Shown here: positions 46,955 through 57,004 of the stretch, in pieces
Position numbering within the stretch: position 1 is the stretch's first letter
Layout: every line of letters begins with the position of its first letter
Assembly (NCBI RefSeq): GCF_001468085.1
Contig: NZ_LNZB01000015.1
Coordinates: forward strand, 131,384 to 195,383
Direction: 5' to 3'
Length of the DNA stretch: 64,000 nucleotides
From: Legionella waltersii
Lineage (GTDB): Bacteria; Pseudomonadota; Gammaproteobacteria; Legionellales; Legionellaceae
Position numbers and translations under genes: made by a program
Notes under the pieces: generated by a model
Told to the model about the DNA's origin: nothing
Databases searched by the model: none
Seen by the model: the letters and a program-made list of their open reading frames with translations, nothing else

Positions 46955-47426
46955 AGGGTTCACCTTAATTGAAATACTCATTGTTATAGTTATTATAGGC
47001 ATTACCATCGGTTTTGCCTTAGTTGCTTTTGGTGATTTTGGCGAAAGTAAACGCATTCGCTTTGCTGCAGAACAATTACTTAATACCATCAAGCTTTCGC
47101 AACAAAAAGCAATCCTAGAATCAAGCACCTTAGGATTAAAGTTAGATAAATCCAGCTACCAAATTTTAAAATTTGTAAATAACAAAGAGTGGAAGCCCAT
47201 ATCCAATCAAGGAATCTTTAAAATTCATTACCTTCCCAGTCATACTGTGTTACATTTAAAAAAAAATGGAAACAGTGAGCATAATTCCCCAGATATTATT
47301 CTTATGCCTTCTGGTGATATGACGCTTTTTACCCTAGACTTTGGCAGCAATAGTGAACAATCAATAACACGAATTATTGGTAGCTCTAATGGCGATCTAG
47401 AACTTAACTCAGCGCGATCCGAATGA
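46941..47426 (+). CDS. gspH: Type II secretion minor pseudopilin GspH
   Basis: Minor pseudopilin linking the tip complex to the GspG shaft. The type IV prepilin leader HKGFTLIEILIVIVIIGI includes the cleavage glycine and Glu+5. I start at ATG 46941, giving a short leader and 161 residues; longer in-frame starts inside gspG would give an unusually long leader. The C-terminal half is beta-rich and poorly conserved, as usual. Overlaps gspG by 14 and gspI by 4 bases. Confidence 0.9.
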   Translation: MTPHKGFTLIEILIVIVIIGITIGFALVAFGDFGESKRIRFAAEQLLNTIKLSQQKAILESSTLGLKLDKSSYQILKFVNNKEWKPISNQGIFKIHYLPSHTVLHLKKNGNSEHNSPDIILMPSGDMTLFTLDFGSNSEQSITRIIGSSNGDLELNSARSE

Positions 47427-47797
47427 TTAATCCAATGAAAACCAACGGATTTACCCTTATTGAAGTCCTATTAGCCTTGGCTATTATTGCAATAGCCCTT
47501 ACAGCACTCTTGAAAGCAACTTCTCAAGATGTAGAAAATACCTCTCGCATAAAAGAAAAGACCATAAGCCATTGGATAGCTGAACAAGGCGTTAATATGA
47601 TTCAATTAGGTTTAATGCAGCCCAACCAAAGCCAAGAATCAACTCAAGCAACAACCATGTTGGGAGAAAAATGGTTTTGGCGTGCAGCAGTTCACTCAAC
47701 CCCGATCAAACGATTACAAAGAATCGTTATTTCTGTTAGTCAAAATCAGTCTGGCCCTTTTAGAGAAGAATTAATCGCGTTTAGGTACATATCATGA
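47423..47797 (+). CDS. gspI: Type II secretion minor pseudopilin GspI
   Basis: Minor pseudopilin that starts the tip complex with GspJ and GspK. The leader NGFTLIEVLLALAIIAIALTA has the cleavage glycine and Glu+5; the ALLKATSQDVENTSRI stretch is typical for GspI. 124 residues. Its ATG overlaps the gspH stop by ATGA and it overlaps gspJ the same way, indicating coupled translation. Confidence 0.92.
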   Translation: MINPMKTNGFTLIEVLLALAIIAIALTALLKATSQDVENTSRIKEKTISHWIAEQGVNMIQLGLMQPNQSQESTQATTMLGEKWFWRAAVHSTPIKRLQRIVISVSQNQSGPFREELIAFRYIS

Positions 47798-48411
47798 GAT
47801 GGCCTAAAGGATTTACCCTCATCGAGATACTCATCGCTCTTACTGTCTTTGCTATCCTAGCAACAATTACTTCCTCGGTCCTATTTAACACATTTACCAC
47901 TCGCAACCGAGTCAATGAACAAGCCGAGCGTCTAAATGAGTTACAGCTTGCGATGAGTATCATTCGACAAGATACTTTACAAACTGTAGAGCGAGCCATT
48001 AGGGGAAATGAAATGCGTCTTTTTCCTGTGTTCGTAGGGCAGGATCACTATCTTGAATTAACTAGAGATGGCTTAGTGAACCCTAATGGTATAGAAAAAC
48101 GAAGTTCACTTAAACGTATTGCCCTCGTGTGCCAAGAAGGGAAACTACTCAGAAGAACATGGAGAACGCTTGATCCAATAGATCGAAATATCTATGAAGA
48201 TAAAGTACTCATCAGCAATTTGAACAATTGCTATTTCAATTACTTAAACCACACCTTACAGACTCTTTCTGAATGGCGTGAACAAGCGGTCACGCAAAAT
48301 CAGAAAAAGGAGCCCCTTCCAAAAGCTATACAGCTTAATATCATTCTAAAAGATTGGGGTGAGCTCAATATGCTCTTCATTATTCCTGGGGCATTGTATG
48401 TGTACGAATAA
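47794..48411 (+). CDS. gspJ: Type II secretion minor pseudopilin GspJ
   Basis: Tip-complex pseudopilin. Leader PKGFTLIEILIALTVFAIL with Glu+5 and short positively charged prefix. LNELQLAMSIIRQDTLQTVER-type helix follows and the remainder is beta-rich. 205 residues, near the family norm (about 195-240). Overlaps gspI by 4 and gspK by 14 bases. Confidence 0.92.
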   Translation: MRWPKGFTLIEILIALTVFAILATITSSVLFNTFTTRNRVNEQAERLNELQLAMSIIRQDTLQTVERAIRGNEMRLFPVFVGQDHYLELTRDGLVNPNGIEKRSSLKRIALVCQEGKLLRRTWRTLDPIDRNIYEDKVLISNLNNCYFNYLNHTLQTLSEWREQAVTQNQKKEPLPKAIQLNIILKDWGELNMLFIIPGALYVYE

Positions 48412-49339
48412 TAAGCACCATGGAAGTGCCCTACTCACCGCATTGTTCATTATGACTTTAGTAGCAATTGTTGCTACAGCCATGACAACACGACTGCAGC
48501 TGGATATTTATCGTACTAGGATGATTGTGAATCAAGATAAATTGTATTTTGCATCACAAGCCGTTACTTTTTGGGCAATAAATGATTTATACGATAAAAA
48601 TAATCACTATTTTAGGTCATATAAAGAGGGCTTAGTTGCCGAATTTCCAAGAGAATTAGCTAAATTGGATAACAGTGTTCAATTGGGGGGGGGAATCTAT
48701 GACCTACAAGCTCGATTTAATATCAATAATCTAATCGAAAAGAAAAATCTCTCGGTGTTCATGAATCTTATGCACCAACTAAATACCCAAGCTACTAGTT
48801 TAGAGCGTGTAAATATTGCATTAGGAGTAAAACATTGGCTACTGGATTACAGACCAGGACAAGGAGAAGACAATTACACGTCTTATTACTTAAGCCTAAA
48901 GCCTCCCTATTATCCAGCACATCAAACACTGAAAAGTAGTTCTGAACTTCGTTTGCTCAAAGACGTTGATCAATCCATGTACTTGAATTTAGAACCCTTT
49001 ATAACAGCATTACCGGAATCAACCAGTGTAAATATCAATACTGCACCCACACCAGTAATAATGGCATTAGGAGACGGGCTTAGTGAAAGCCAAGCCAATG
49101 AATTAATTCAAGCACGTGGATCACAAGGAATTTCAGATATAAAATCCATTTCCGAGTTATTAAAAAAAATGAATCTACCTAGTGATCAAATTACGATTGA
49201 AAGCCAATACTTCCTTTGTTTAGCTTACGCTAAAACAGAAGATTTTGATTTGGTTGTTTACAGTTTATTAAAGAGAACTCGAGATAAAAAAGGTAAGCTA
49301 TCTGTAAAAGTAATTAGAGAGAGTTTAAATAGCTTTTAA
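48398..49339 (+). CDS. gspK: Type II secretion minor pseudopilin GspK
   Basis: Largest pseudopilin, at the pseudopilus tip. The leader HHGSALLTALFIMTLVAIVATAM has the cleavage glycine but Thr instead of Glu at +5, the normal GspK exception that places it at the tip. The large alpha domain includes SVNINTAPTPVIMAL, a conserved GspK segment. I start at ATG 48398 (313 residues) rather than an upstream in-frame start inside gspJ that would add 13 residues. Last gene of the cluster; gspL and gspM are not here. Confidence 0.93.
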   Translation: MCTNNKHHGSALLTALFIMTLVAIVATAMTTRLQLDIYRTRMIVNQDKLYFASQAVTFWAINDLYDKNNHYFRSYKEGLVAEFPRELAKLDNSVQLGGGIYDLQARFNINNLIEKKNLSVFMNLMHQLNTQATSLERVNIALGVKHWLLDYRPGQGEDNYTSYYLSLKPPYYPAHQTLKSSSELRLLKDVDQSMYLNLEPFITALPESTSVNINTAPTPVIMALGDGLSESQANELIQARGSQGISDIKSISELLKKMNLPSDQITIESQYFLCLAYAKTEDFDLVVYSLLKRTRDKKGKLSVKVIRESLNSF

Positions 49340-49375
49340 TGCCAATATCTTTGATTACAGTTCGTGGATCTGAGA

Positions 49376-50506
49376 TTACTCTTCATAATCCCCTTTACTT
49401 TCTAATGGCCCCATCTCTTTGATCATTTTTTCAGCCTCTGCCTTTTCACTGGGACTTAATTTCGCTTCCACTGACTTGAGTTGTTTAACAGCCTCTTCGT
49501 TTTTATTGTCTGCCGCAATTTTAAGCCAAGCATAAGCTTTAACCATGCTTTGAGTTACACCTAAACCTGCCATGTACATATAGGCTAATTTAGCTTGTCC
49601 CACAGCATTTCCTTGTTCTGCGGCTTTCCCAAACCAGTAAGCAGCTTGTTGATAGTCCTTATTTGTACCCAATCCCGTAAGCAGTAATTGCCCAACCTGC
49701 GCCTGAGCTTCAGGCTGACCCTTTTCTGCCGCTGATTGATACCAATAGAACGCTTTTTGTGGGTCAGAATCTACTCCATAGCCCTTTAAATAATAATAAG
49801 CCAAATAGGTTTGTGCGTTAACATGACCTTGGTTAGCCGCCTGAGAAAACCAATAGAAAGCGGCCTTATCATCAATAGCAACCCCACCTTCTTGACCGGT
49901 GTATAATAATCCTAAACTGTACTCTCCTTTATCATCACCTTGTTCAGCGGCTTTTCGATACCATTCCATGGCCTTCGCGACATCTTTAGGTGTACCTTTA
50001 CCCGTCATGTATTGATAACCTAAATTGACTTGAGCTTTACTATAACCCTGCTCAGCAGCCTTTTTAAACCAAGTAAATGCATTTTCCTCGTTCTGAGCAA
50101 CACCATCACCTGATGCATACATTAAACCTATGTTTCTTTGTGCAATTGCATTTCCTTGCATGGCTGCCTTCATGTACCAATTAAATGCTTCGGAGAAGTC
50201 TTGTTTGACTCCCTTTCCTGTATCGTACAAATATCCGATGCTTAATTGTGATAATGCATTATTTTTTTCAGCCGATTTTAAATACCAATTTCGAGCTTCT
50301 TCAAAATTGATAGGAACACCATACCCATATTGATACATGCGTGCCAGCAAGTACATCGCATCATCATTTCCATCTTTAGCTGCCTGCATTAAATGAGGAT
50401 ATGCAGTAGTGTAATCGCCATTTTCATAGGCTGTAAAACCAATTAATTCATCAGCAAACACAGTACCACTAAGTGTCAATAACAGTGCGAAGAGAAAACG
50501 TCGCAT
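49376..50506 (-). CDS. Exported Sel1-repeat protein
   Basis: A 376-residue protein with a signal peptide (cleavage likely after V-F-A18) and eight consecutive 36-residue Sel1-like repeats (about residues 49-337), each with the A..LG..Y..G.GV pattern and WY.KAA.QG end. The C-terminal tail is acidic. Sel1 proteins mediate protein-protein contacts; in Legionella pneumophila LpnE, EnhC, LidL and others affect host entry and vacuole trafficking. Length and repeat count resemble LpnE, but another paralogue is just as possible, since I cannot align them. It converges on gspK. Confidence 0.85.
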   Translation of the reverse strand: MRRFLFALLLTLSGTVFADELIGFTAYENGDYTTAYPHLMQAAKDGNDDAMYLLARMYQYGYGVPINFEEARNWYLKSAEKNNALSQLSIGYLYDTGKGVKQDFSEAFNWYMKAAMQGNAIAQRNIGLMYASGDGVAQNEENAFTWFKKAAEQGYSKAQVNLGYQYMTGKGTPKDVAKAMEWYRKAAEQGDDKGEYSLGLLYTGQEGGVAIDDKAAFYWFSQAANQGHVNAQTYLAYYYLKGYGVDSDPQKAFYWYQSAAEKGQPEAQAQVGQLLLTGLGTNKDYQQAAYWFGKAAEQGNAVGQAKLAYMYMAGLGVTQSMVKAYAWLKIAADNKNEEAVKQLKSVEAKLSPSEKAEAEKMIKEMGPLESKGDYEE

Positions 50507-50635
50507 ACTTGCTCCAATTTCGTCCCTCTTTATTTAAGATTAGAATAAAGAAATAACAATTCAAGTAAACGACAAACAAAGTTGCTTGAATATATTAACA
50601 AATTAAAACTTAATTGGAGCACAAACCTGTAAAAA

Positions 50636-51820
50636 CTACAGCGCTTCAAATACTGCAGCAGCGCCCATACCAGTACCTATGCACATAGTCACTATACCAT
50701 AACGACCTTTAGTCCTTTTTAAGCCATGAAGTAGTGTAGCTGTTCTAATGGTGCCAGTAGCTCCTAGCGGATGTCCTAATGCGATTGCCCCTCCAAGAGG
50801 ATTTACCTTCTCCTTAGGCAAATTCAATTCTTTTATTACTGCCAAAGCTTGCGCTGCAAACGCTTCATTGAGCTCGATCCAATCTATTTGATCTAAAGTG
50901 AGGCCAGCGCGCTTTAAAGCAATTGGAATCGCTTTGATCGGGCCTATGCCCATAACTTCAGGTGGTACACCAGCTACAGCAAAACTCAGCAAACGTCCCA
51001 TCGGTTCAATATTATACTGCTTTAGTGCTTTCTCACTAGCCAGAAGTGCAATGCCCGCACCATCACTTGTTTGTGAGCTGTTGCCAGCCGTGACTGAACC
51101 TTTGAGAGAAAATACAGGTCTTAATCGTGCAAGAGCCTCAAGTGAGGTATCAAGTCTTGGGCCTTCGTCTTTCGAAATTAGTTTTTTCTTCTTTTCAACG
51201 GTATTGGTTTCTAAATCAGCAATTCGAGTAGTCACTTCAATAGGGCTAATTTCTGCATCAAAATCTAAGCGCTCCTGAGCGGCTAGAGCCTTTTTATGAC
51301 TTGAAAGAGCAAACTCATCTTGTTGTTCACGTGTGATTTCCCAGCGCTTAGCAACAATTTCTGCTGTAATTCCCATACCATAAGCGATAGCTACATCTTC
51401 GTCATTAAAAATTCTAGGGTTAGATGTGTATTTATTGCCTCCTAAGGGAACCATAGACATACTCTCAACTCCACCACCTAAAGCCAGATGGATATCTCCG
51501 TTGCGTATTGAAGCAGCCGCTGTTGCTATACTTTGCACACCCGAAGAACAAAAACGATTGATCGTCATTGCAGGAACAGAATTAGGCAATCCAGCTAATA
51601 GCGATGAAATTCTTGCAACATTCATACCTTGCTCAGCTTCAGGCATAGCACAACCAATGACTACATCGCCAATCTCTTGCCAATCGATAGTCTGATTCCT
51701 ATTCATTAGTGATTTGATGGCATGTGCTAATAAATCATCGGGAAGCGTATGTTTAAAAACCCCTTTGGGTGCCTTACCTACTGGAGTACGCAATACATCC
51801 ACAATATATACGTCAGTCAT
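50636..51820 (-). CDS. fadA: Acetyl-CoA acyltransferase (thiolase)
   Basis: Last step of beta-oxidation, cutting 3-ketoacyl-CoA. The nucleophile cysteine is in NRFCSSGVQSIA (near residue 89), with the NEAFAAQALAV histidine region, GGAIALGHPLGATG and CIGTGMGAAAVFE (second cysteine). 394 residues. It follows the FadN-type gene by 16 bases; AGGAGA precedes its ATG. Acyl-CoA dehydrogenase is not in the window. A biosynthetic thiolase is less likely given the neighbour. Confidence 0.93.
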   Translation of the reverse strand: MTDVYIVDVLRTPVGKAPKGVFKHTLPDDLLAHAIKSLMNRNQTIDWQEIGDVVIGCAMPEAEQGMNVARISSLLAGLPNSVPAMTINRFCSSGVQSIATAAASIRNGDIHLALGGGVESMSMVPLGGNKYTSNPRIFNDEDVAIAYGMGITAEIVAKRWEITREQQDEFALSSHKKALAAQERLDFDAEISPIEVTTRIADLETNTVEKKKKLISKDEGPRLDTSLEALARLRPVFSLKGSVTAGNSSQTSDGAGIALLASEKALKQYNIEPMGRLLSFAVAGVPPEVMGIGPIKAIPIALKRAGLTLDQIDWIELNEAFAAQALAVIKELNLPKEKVNPLGGAIALGHPLGATGTIRTATLLHGLKRTKGRYGIVTMCIGTGMGAAAVFEAL

Positions 51821-51836
51821 CTCTCATTCTCCTAGA

Positions 51837-54203
51837 TTAATTGCGCAATGGCTTGCCAGTTTCTAATAAGTATTGAATCCTAGCTTGGGTGAGTGGGGTT
51901 TCTGCTAGTTTAACAAATGCTTCACGCTCTAATTTCAATAGCCATTGTTCATCCACCAACGTCCCTTGATTGACATCACCACCACAAATCACGTTTGCTA
52001 ACTCCGTCGCAATCAAATAATCATGTTTTGAAATAAAGCCACCTTCCAACCAATTCACTAACCCGGCCTGTAATCGAGCTCTCCCCTCTATCCCGGCAAC
52101 TTTAATGGGATTTTGTAAGGGAGGAAGATAGTTCGCTGCCTGAATGAATTTAATTTTTTCCATACTGATATAAAGTACCTCATCTGCATTCATGACAATA
52201 TTTGCATTGGGTTTCAAGTAACTCATTAATTTTGCTTCATTCGCACTTGAGGCCACTTTGGCTGTTGCTATCTGTTGAAACAATGGCGCGATAAAGGTCA
52301 TTAGTTCGGCTTGCAGTGATTGATTGTTTGCCCGCAGTGCCATCTCCTTGGTACCGCCACCCGCAGGTATCACACCTACACCCACCTCGACTAGACCTGG
52401 ATAAGACTCAAAGGCCGCAACAACATGGTCACAATGCATCATAAGCTCACAACCCCCACCCAATGCGCGACCTCTCAATGCCGCTATAGTCGGGATGGTG
52501 CTGTATTTCAAGCGCATAGCAATATTCTGAAACTGAGTAACCATTTTATCCAATGCGGTAAACTGGCTCTTTGCTATAAGCTCGGATACCCCTCTCAAAT
52601 CAGCACCGGAGCTAAAATTACCAGCATCGCTTTGATAAACAATGAGTCCCTGGCTCTGTTTTTCGGCAATACTAATAGCCTCTTCAAGCCCGTCTAAAAC
52701 GGCTTGACCGATGGTGTTAGCTTTGCTTTTAAAACTAACAACAGCAACATCGTCTTTAAGATGGCATAAACGCACACCTTCATTTTCATAGATCACTGTT
52801 GTTGGGTACTGCGCTTCTCTTAAGACCCTATCTGGGAAAAATTGGCGTTTATAAACAGGTAAATGACTCCGAGCCTGGTATTGATTCTGATGAGGAGAAT
52901 AAGCTCCTTCTTCTGAATAAAAATGATTAATTTGCATCAGCCATGTGGGTAGCTTAGCTCGACTTAAACTGGTATTTGCTTGAATTGATGATTCAATAAA
53001 ATCAACCATGGTTCTTATTTCAGCGAGCTGCCAAGTCTCAAATGGTCCTTGCTCCCATCCAAAACCCCAACGTATTGCTAAATCGACATCACGAACATTC
53101 TCTGCAATCTCTTCTAAATGATAAGCACAATAGTGAAACAAATCTCTAAAACAAGCCGCTAAAAATTTTGCCTGCTTATTTGTTGAGGCAATTAGGCCCT
53201 TCATTCTTGCAACTGGATCTCTTAATTGCAAAATGTCCAGTAATTCTTTAGAGATCTCAGATTTTGAAGTTCGATAATTGTTGGTCTGTAAATCATAGAC
53301 TTCTATGACATTACCCTTTTTACGATAAATACCCTGCCCTGTTTTTTGACCCAAATGGCCGGACTGAATTAAGCCTGTTAACCATCCTGGTAGGTTAAAA
53401 GTAGGATGCCAAGGATCATGAGCTAGTTGAGATTGCATGGTATGGATAACATGCTGCATGGTATCCAGTCCAACTACATCCATTGTACGAAAAGTAGCTG
53501 ATTTTGGTCGACCTAATAGAGGGCCAGTTAATGCATCCACTTCATCAATGCCCATATCCATAGACATGGTATGATGTAAGATAGTGAGTAAAGAAAATAC
53601 TCCAATGCGGTTGGCTATAAAGTTAGGAGTGTCTTTTGCTCTAATTACACCTTTTCCTAAATAACGGGTTAACCATGACTCTAGATGATCAAGTAAAGCT
53701 GTAGAGGTTGTATTAGCAGGTATTAGTTCAGCCAAATGCATGTATCTTGGAGGATTAAAAAAGTGTACACCACAAAACCTCTCACGATGCTCATTAGGTA
53801 ATACATCGCACAAAGTATTGATACTTAATCCTGAGGTATTGCTCACTAAAATAGTATGCTTAGTCAGGAAAGGAGTAATCCGCTTGTATAAATCCTCCTT
53901 CCAATCCATTCTTTCAGCAATCGCTTCAATAATTAAATCACAAGAAGAGAGTTCACTCAGGTTTTCGTCATAGTTTCTAGCTTTTAATAATGCTGAAGAT
54001 TGTTCAGACGCTAAAGGAGCTGGTTTAAGCTTGTTTAAATTTGCTATTGCTTTATCAACAATTTGGTTTTTAGGTCCCTCTTTCCCAGCTAAATCATACA
54101 ACAAGGTGTCTATGCCTGCATTGAGACAATGAGCAGCTATTTGTGCTCCCATTACCCCTGCTCCTAATACTGCAACTTTTTTGATGACAAAAGGCTCCTG
54201 CAT
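51837..54203 (-). CDS. 3-hydroxyacyl-CoA dehydrogenase/enoyl-CoA hydratase, FadN type
   Basis: A 788-residue bifunctional beta-oxidation enzyme with the domain order reversed from E. coli FadB. The dehydrogenase is N-terminal (NAD motif VAVLGAGVMGAQIAAHC, about 10-26; GVHFFNPP near 143), and the crotonase domain is near 475-680 (NFSSGADLRGV, ALGGGCELMMHCD with the catalytic Glu, PGLVEVGVGVIPAGGG). Bacillus FadN has this order and is also followed by its thiolase gene. GAGGG precedes the ATG. Confidence 0.92.
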   Translation of the reverse strand: MQEPFVIKKVAVLGAGVMGAQIAAHCLNAGIDTLLYDLAGKEGPKNQIVDKAIANLNKLKPAPLASEQSSALLKARNYDENLSELSSCDLIIEAIAERMDWKEDLYKRITPFLTKHTILVSNTSGLSINTLCDVLPNEHRERFCGVHFFNPPRYMHLAELIPANTTSTALLDHLESWLTRYLGKGVIRAKDTPNFIANRIGVFSLLTILHHTMSMDMGIDEVDALTGPLLGRPKSATFRTMDVVGLDTMQHVIHTMQSQLAHDPWHPTFNLPGWLTGLIQSGHLGQKTGQGIYRKKGNVIEVYDLQTNNYRTSKSEISKELLDILQLRDPVARMKGLIASTNKQAKFLAACFRDLFHYCAYHLEEIAENVRDVDLAIRWGFGWEQGPFETWQLAEIRTMVDFIESSIQANTSLSRAKLPTWLMQINHFYSEEGAYSPHQNQYQARSHLPVYKRQFFPDRVLREAQYPTTVIYENEGVRLCHLKDDVAVVSFKSKANTIGQAVLDGLEEAISIAEKQSQGLIVYQSDAGNFSSGADLRGVSELIAKSQFTALDKMVTQFQNIAMRLKYSTIPTIAALRGRALGGGCELMMHCDHVVAAFESYPGLVEVGVGVIPAGGGTKEMALRANNQSLQAELMTFIAPLFQQIATAKVASSANEAKLMSYLKPNANIVMNADEVLYISMEKIKFIQAANYLPPLQNPIKVAGIEGRARLQAGLVNWLEGGFISKHDYLIATELANVICGGDVNQGTLVDEQWLLKLEREAFVKLAETPLTQARIQYLLETGKPLRN

Positions 54204-54288
54204 TATTATACCCTCTTGTTAATTTAAGACATTGGATTGATTGTTCAAAAGAATTAATGAGCCAAACTTAACTTGGCTCATACATCCA

Positions 54289-55809
54289 TTAAGATAGATT
54301 AAACCGTATACCTTGAGCTAACGGTAATTCATCCCCCCAGTTGATGGTATTAGTTTGTCGCCGCATGTAGGCCTTCCAAGAGTCTGATCCAGATTCTCGT
54401 CCCCCACCAGTTTCCTTTTCACCACCAAATGCGCCACCGATTTCAGCACCAGAGGTACCAATATTAACATTAGCAATTCCACAATCACTTCCGCAAGCAC
54501 TTAAAAACAATTCAGCACTTTTTAAGTTTTGAGTAAATAAGGCAGAAGATAATCCTTGTGGAACACCATTGTTTAATTGGATAGCCTCATCCACAGAACG
54601 ATAAGTCATCACATATAAAATAGGTGCGAATGTTTCTTCTTGAACGATGGCCCAGTCATTTTTTACATCACAAACCAAAGTGGGTTGAACAAATGACCCG
54701 GGTTGATTTAAGACCTCACCACCATAAACAATTTGTCCACCAGCTTCACGTATTCGACTAATGGCTTTTTTAAATTGTTCAACAGCTTGTTGGTCTATCA
54801 ATGGTCCCATTAAATTTCTTGTGTCTAGTGGATCACCAATAGTGATTTGTTCATAAGCATGTTGAAGTCTTTTAACAACATCTTGATATTTAGATTCATG
54901 AACAAATAATCGGCGAGTTGTGGTGCAACGTTGACCCGCGGTTCCAACAGCTCCAAATACAATCGCCGGAATTGCCAAACGTAGGTCCGCTGACTCGTCA
55001 AGAACAATGGCATTGTTACCGCCCAGTTCTAATATACTTTTACCAAGCCTAGCAGCAACTTTAGAGGCAACCTGTTTTCCAACAGCAGTCGATCCTGTAA
55101 ATGAAATTAATTGTATCCTAGTATCATTAACCATCGCTTCTGCAACATCATGGTCATGTGGGATAATCAAACCGAAAATTTCAGGGCAATTGTTTTGTTT
55201 TAATACTTCGTTACAAATATGCTGAACAGCTACAGCACACAATGGAGTTTTAGCCGAGGGCTTCCATAAGGTAATGTTTCCACAAATTGCGGATAGAAAA
55301 GCATTCCAAGCCCAAACTGCTACAGGAAAGTTGAAAGCGGAAATGACTCCCACTATCCCATAGGGATGCCATTGTTCATACATTCTATGATTTGGTCTTT
55401 CTGAATGCATAGAGTTACCATAAAGCATTCGAGACTGACCCACAGCGAAGTCTGCTATATCAATCATTTCCTGAACTTCGCCATCACCTTCTTGTTTTGA
55501 TTTACCCATTTCCAGAGATACAAGGCTTCCAAGTGCATCCTTTTTGTCTCTCAATGCCTGGCCGATTTGTCTTATAATTTCCCCTCGTTTTGGCGCAGGA
55601 ATTTTTTTCCATTCTTGGGCTGCAAGTTCTGCACGGCGCATAACCTCTTGATAATCACCCATAGTGCATGTTGCAATTTCTGCTAGTTTTTCGCCAGAAC
55701 TTGGCGAAAATGAACTGAGTGTATGATTATGATTTTCACTATGCCAACCCTGGCCACTGAATGCACCCGGGTTGAGTGATTTGATATGCAATCGAGTTAA
55801 TAATTCCAT
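54289..55809 (-). CDS. Aminoadipate-semialdehyde dehydrogenase (ALDH7 type)
   Basis: A 506-residue NAD-dependent aldehyde dehydrogenase of the antiquitin/AmaB type. The catalytic pair is E261 ([11 protein letters not shown]) and C295 ([12 protein letters not shown]). [21 protein letters not shown] and [20 protein letters not shown] ending are typical of ALDH7 enzymes. It oxidises 2-aminoadipate semialdehyde in lysine degradation. It starts 9 bases after the saccharopine-dehydrogenase-like gene, AGGAG before the ATG, so the pair is an operon with a shared pathway. Confidence 0.9.
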   Translation of the reverse strand: MELLTRLHIKSLNPGAFSGQGWHSENHNHTLSSFSPSSGEKLAEIATCTMGDYQEVMRRAELAAQEWKKIPAPKRGEIIRQIGQALRDKKDALGSLVSLEMGKSKQEGDGEVQEMIDIADFAVGQSRMLYGNSMHSERPNHRMYEQWHPYGIVGVISAFNFPVAVWAWNAFLSAICGNITLWKPSAKTPLCAVAVQHICNEVLKQNNCPEIFGLIIPHDHDVAEAMVNDTRIQLISFTGSTAVGKQVASKVAARLGKSILELGGNNAIVLDESADLRLAIPAIVFGAVGTAGQRCTTTRRLFVHESKYQDVVKRLQHAYEQITIGDPLDTRNLMGPLIDQQAVEQFKKAISRIREAGGQIVYGGEVLNQPGSFVQPTLVCDVKNDWAIVQEETFAPILYVMTYRSVDEAIQLNNGVPQGLSSALFTQNLKSAELFLSACGSDCGIANVNIGTSGAEIGGAFGGEKETGGGRESGSDSWKAYMRRQTNTINWGDELPLAQGIRFNLS

Positions 55810-55818
55810 GGACTACTC

Positions 55819-56907
55819 CTAAGCGTAATATTGGCCAAAGCGGTTTGCCAGAACATCGGATAGCTTAAAGTTCTCTTGAAGGACTAGTCCTCTGTATTCA
55901 TTTTCTTGACCTAGTACCAAGTCGACTACGGCACATACCCCAGATGCGGTACTTACTTGAATTGCAGACCATTCAAGTCCTCGAATGATTTCAGGGTATA
56001 TTTTTTTCACATAACTTTTTTCACTTAACTCACCTTGTTTAAGTCCTTCAACTGTAACGTAAACTATGACGATGTCTTGGTAAGTTTTAGGAATAGCTTT
56101 CTCCAAAATCCTCTTTAAAGTGGGTCTGTCCTCATTCAAACGCAAGTCATTCATTAATAGACGCATTTTTTCGCAATGTCCTGGATAACGCATCGTTTTG
56201 TAGTTCATAGACTGCACTTTACCAGCATACAATTCACCAAGACTTCCTAATCCACCGGAAGTATTGAACGCCTCATATTCACAGCCGTCTATTTGAATGG
56301 ACTCTAGACCTTCTAAAGGAGCAACTACAACATCCTTACCCCCTTCTATAGCGTAGCAAGGGTTGCCATACTCATTGATGACTCCGTCAGTTGACCAAGT
56401 TAGTGAATAATGGAGTGCGTTATTTGCTCTTTGAGGCAGTGCACCTACTCGCAATTGAGCGTGATAACATTTGTCAAACTCTTGCATTAAACTATTTGCT
56501 GCAATGCTGATAAACCCAGGAGCTAAACCACATTGTGGTACAAAGGCTGTTTCCGCATTTTGTGCAATTTGTTTCACTGCCTCTGTAACTGAAGTATCTT
56601 CAGTCAAGTCAAAGTAATGTGCTTTTGCAGATTTCGCTGCATTTGCAACATGAACGTTTAAAAAATAAGGAAGGCTTGAAATTACAGCGATGATATTGTG
56701 TTTTTGTAAATACGCTTGTGTAGATTGCTCATCTTTGACATCTAAAGCTACCGTTTTAATCTCAGGCAATGCTTTTAAGAGCCTATTTACATCTGAACCA
56801 TTAAATTCGACATCTGCCAGGTGTACTTGATAGGAACCACTATTTGCCAATAAACAGGCTATTAAACTTCCAATTTTTCCCGCACCAGTTATCATTACGT
56901 TATACAT
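55819..56907 (-). CDS. Saccharopine dehydrogenase family protein (likely lysine 6-dehydrogenase)
   Basis: A 362-residue NAD(P)-binding oxidoreductase. The Rossmann motif ITGAGKIGSLIACLLANSG is at the N-terminus, and CGLAPGFISIAANSL and the GGLGSLGE segment are found in the lysine dehydrogenase/saccharopine reductase group. Next to an aminoadipate-semialdehyde dehydrogenase it would supply that semialdehyde from lysine or saccharopine. I use ATG 56907 with GGAG upstream rather than ATG 56922, which lacks a ribosome site. Substrate is inferred from family and neighbour. Confidence 0.82.
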   Translation of the reverse strand: MYNVMITGAGKIGSLIACLLANSGSYQVHLADVEFNGSDVNRLLKALPEIKTVALDVKDEQSTQAYLQKHNIIAVISSLPYFLNVHVANAAKSAKAHYFDLTEDTSVTEAVKQIAQNAETAFVPQCGLAPGFISIAANSLMQEFDKCYHAQLRVGALPQRANNALHYSLTWSTDGVINEYGNPCYAIEGGKDVVVAPLEGLESIQIDGCEYEAFNTSGGLGSLGELYAGKVQSMNYKTMRYPGHCEKMRLLMNDLRLNEDRPTLKRILEKAIPKTYQDIVIVYVTVEGLKQGELSEKSYVKKIYPEIIRGLEWSAIQVSTASGVCAVVDLVLGQENEYRGLVLQENFKLSDVLANRFGQYYA

Positions 56908-57004
56908 ACATTCCGTCTCCATTGTAAAACCCGATCATGCTACACAAAATATTTAAGGTTGGATAGAGCTAAATGGAAACCATAGTCGAAGGGAACACTA
57001 TCTA

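Noticed and set aside
48359-48397. Longer start for gspK
   Set aside because: It would add 13 residues before the leader inside gspJ; the ATG at 48398 gives the normal short prepilin leader.
50898-51278. 126-codon frame antisense to the thiolase gene
   Set aside because: Mirror of a conserved coding sequence; low-complexity translation rich in Ser and Phe, typical of a shadow.
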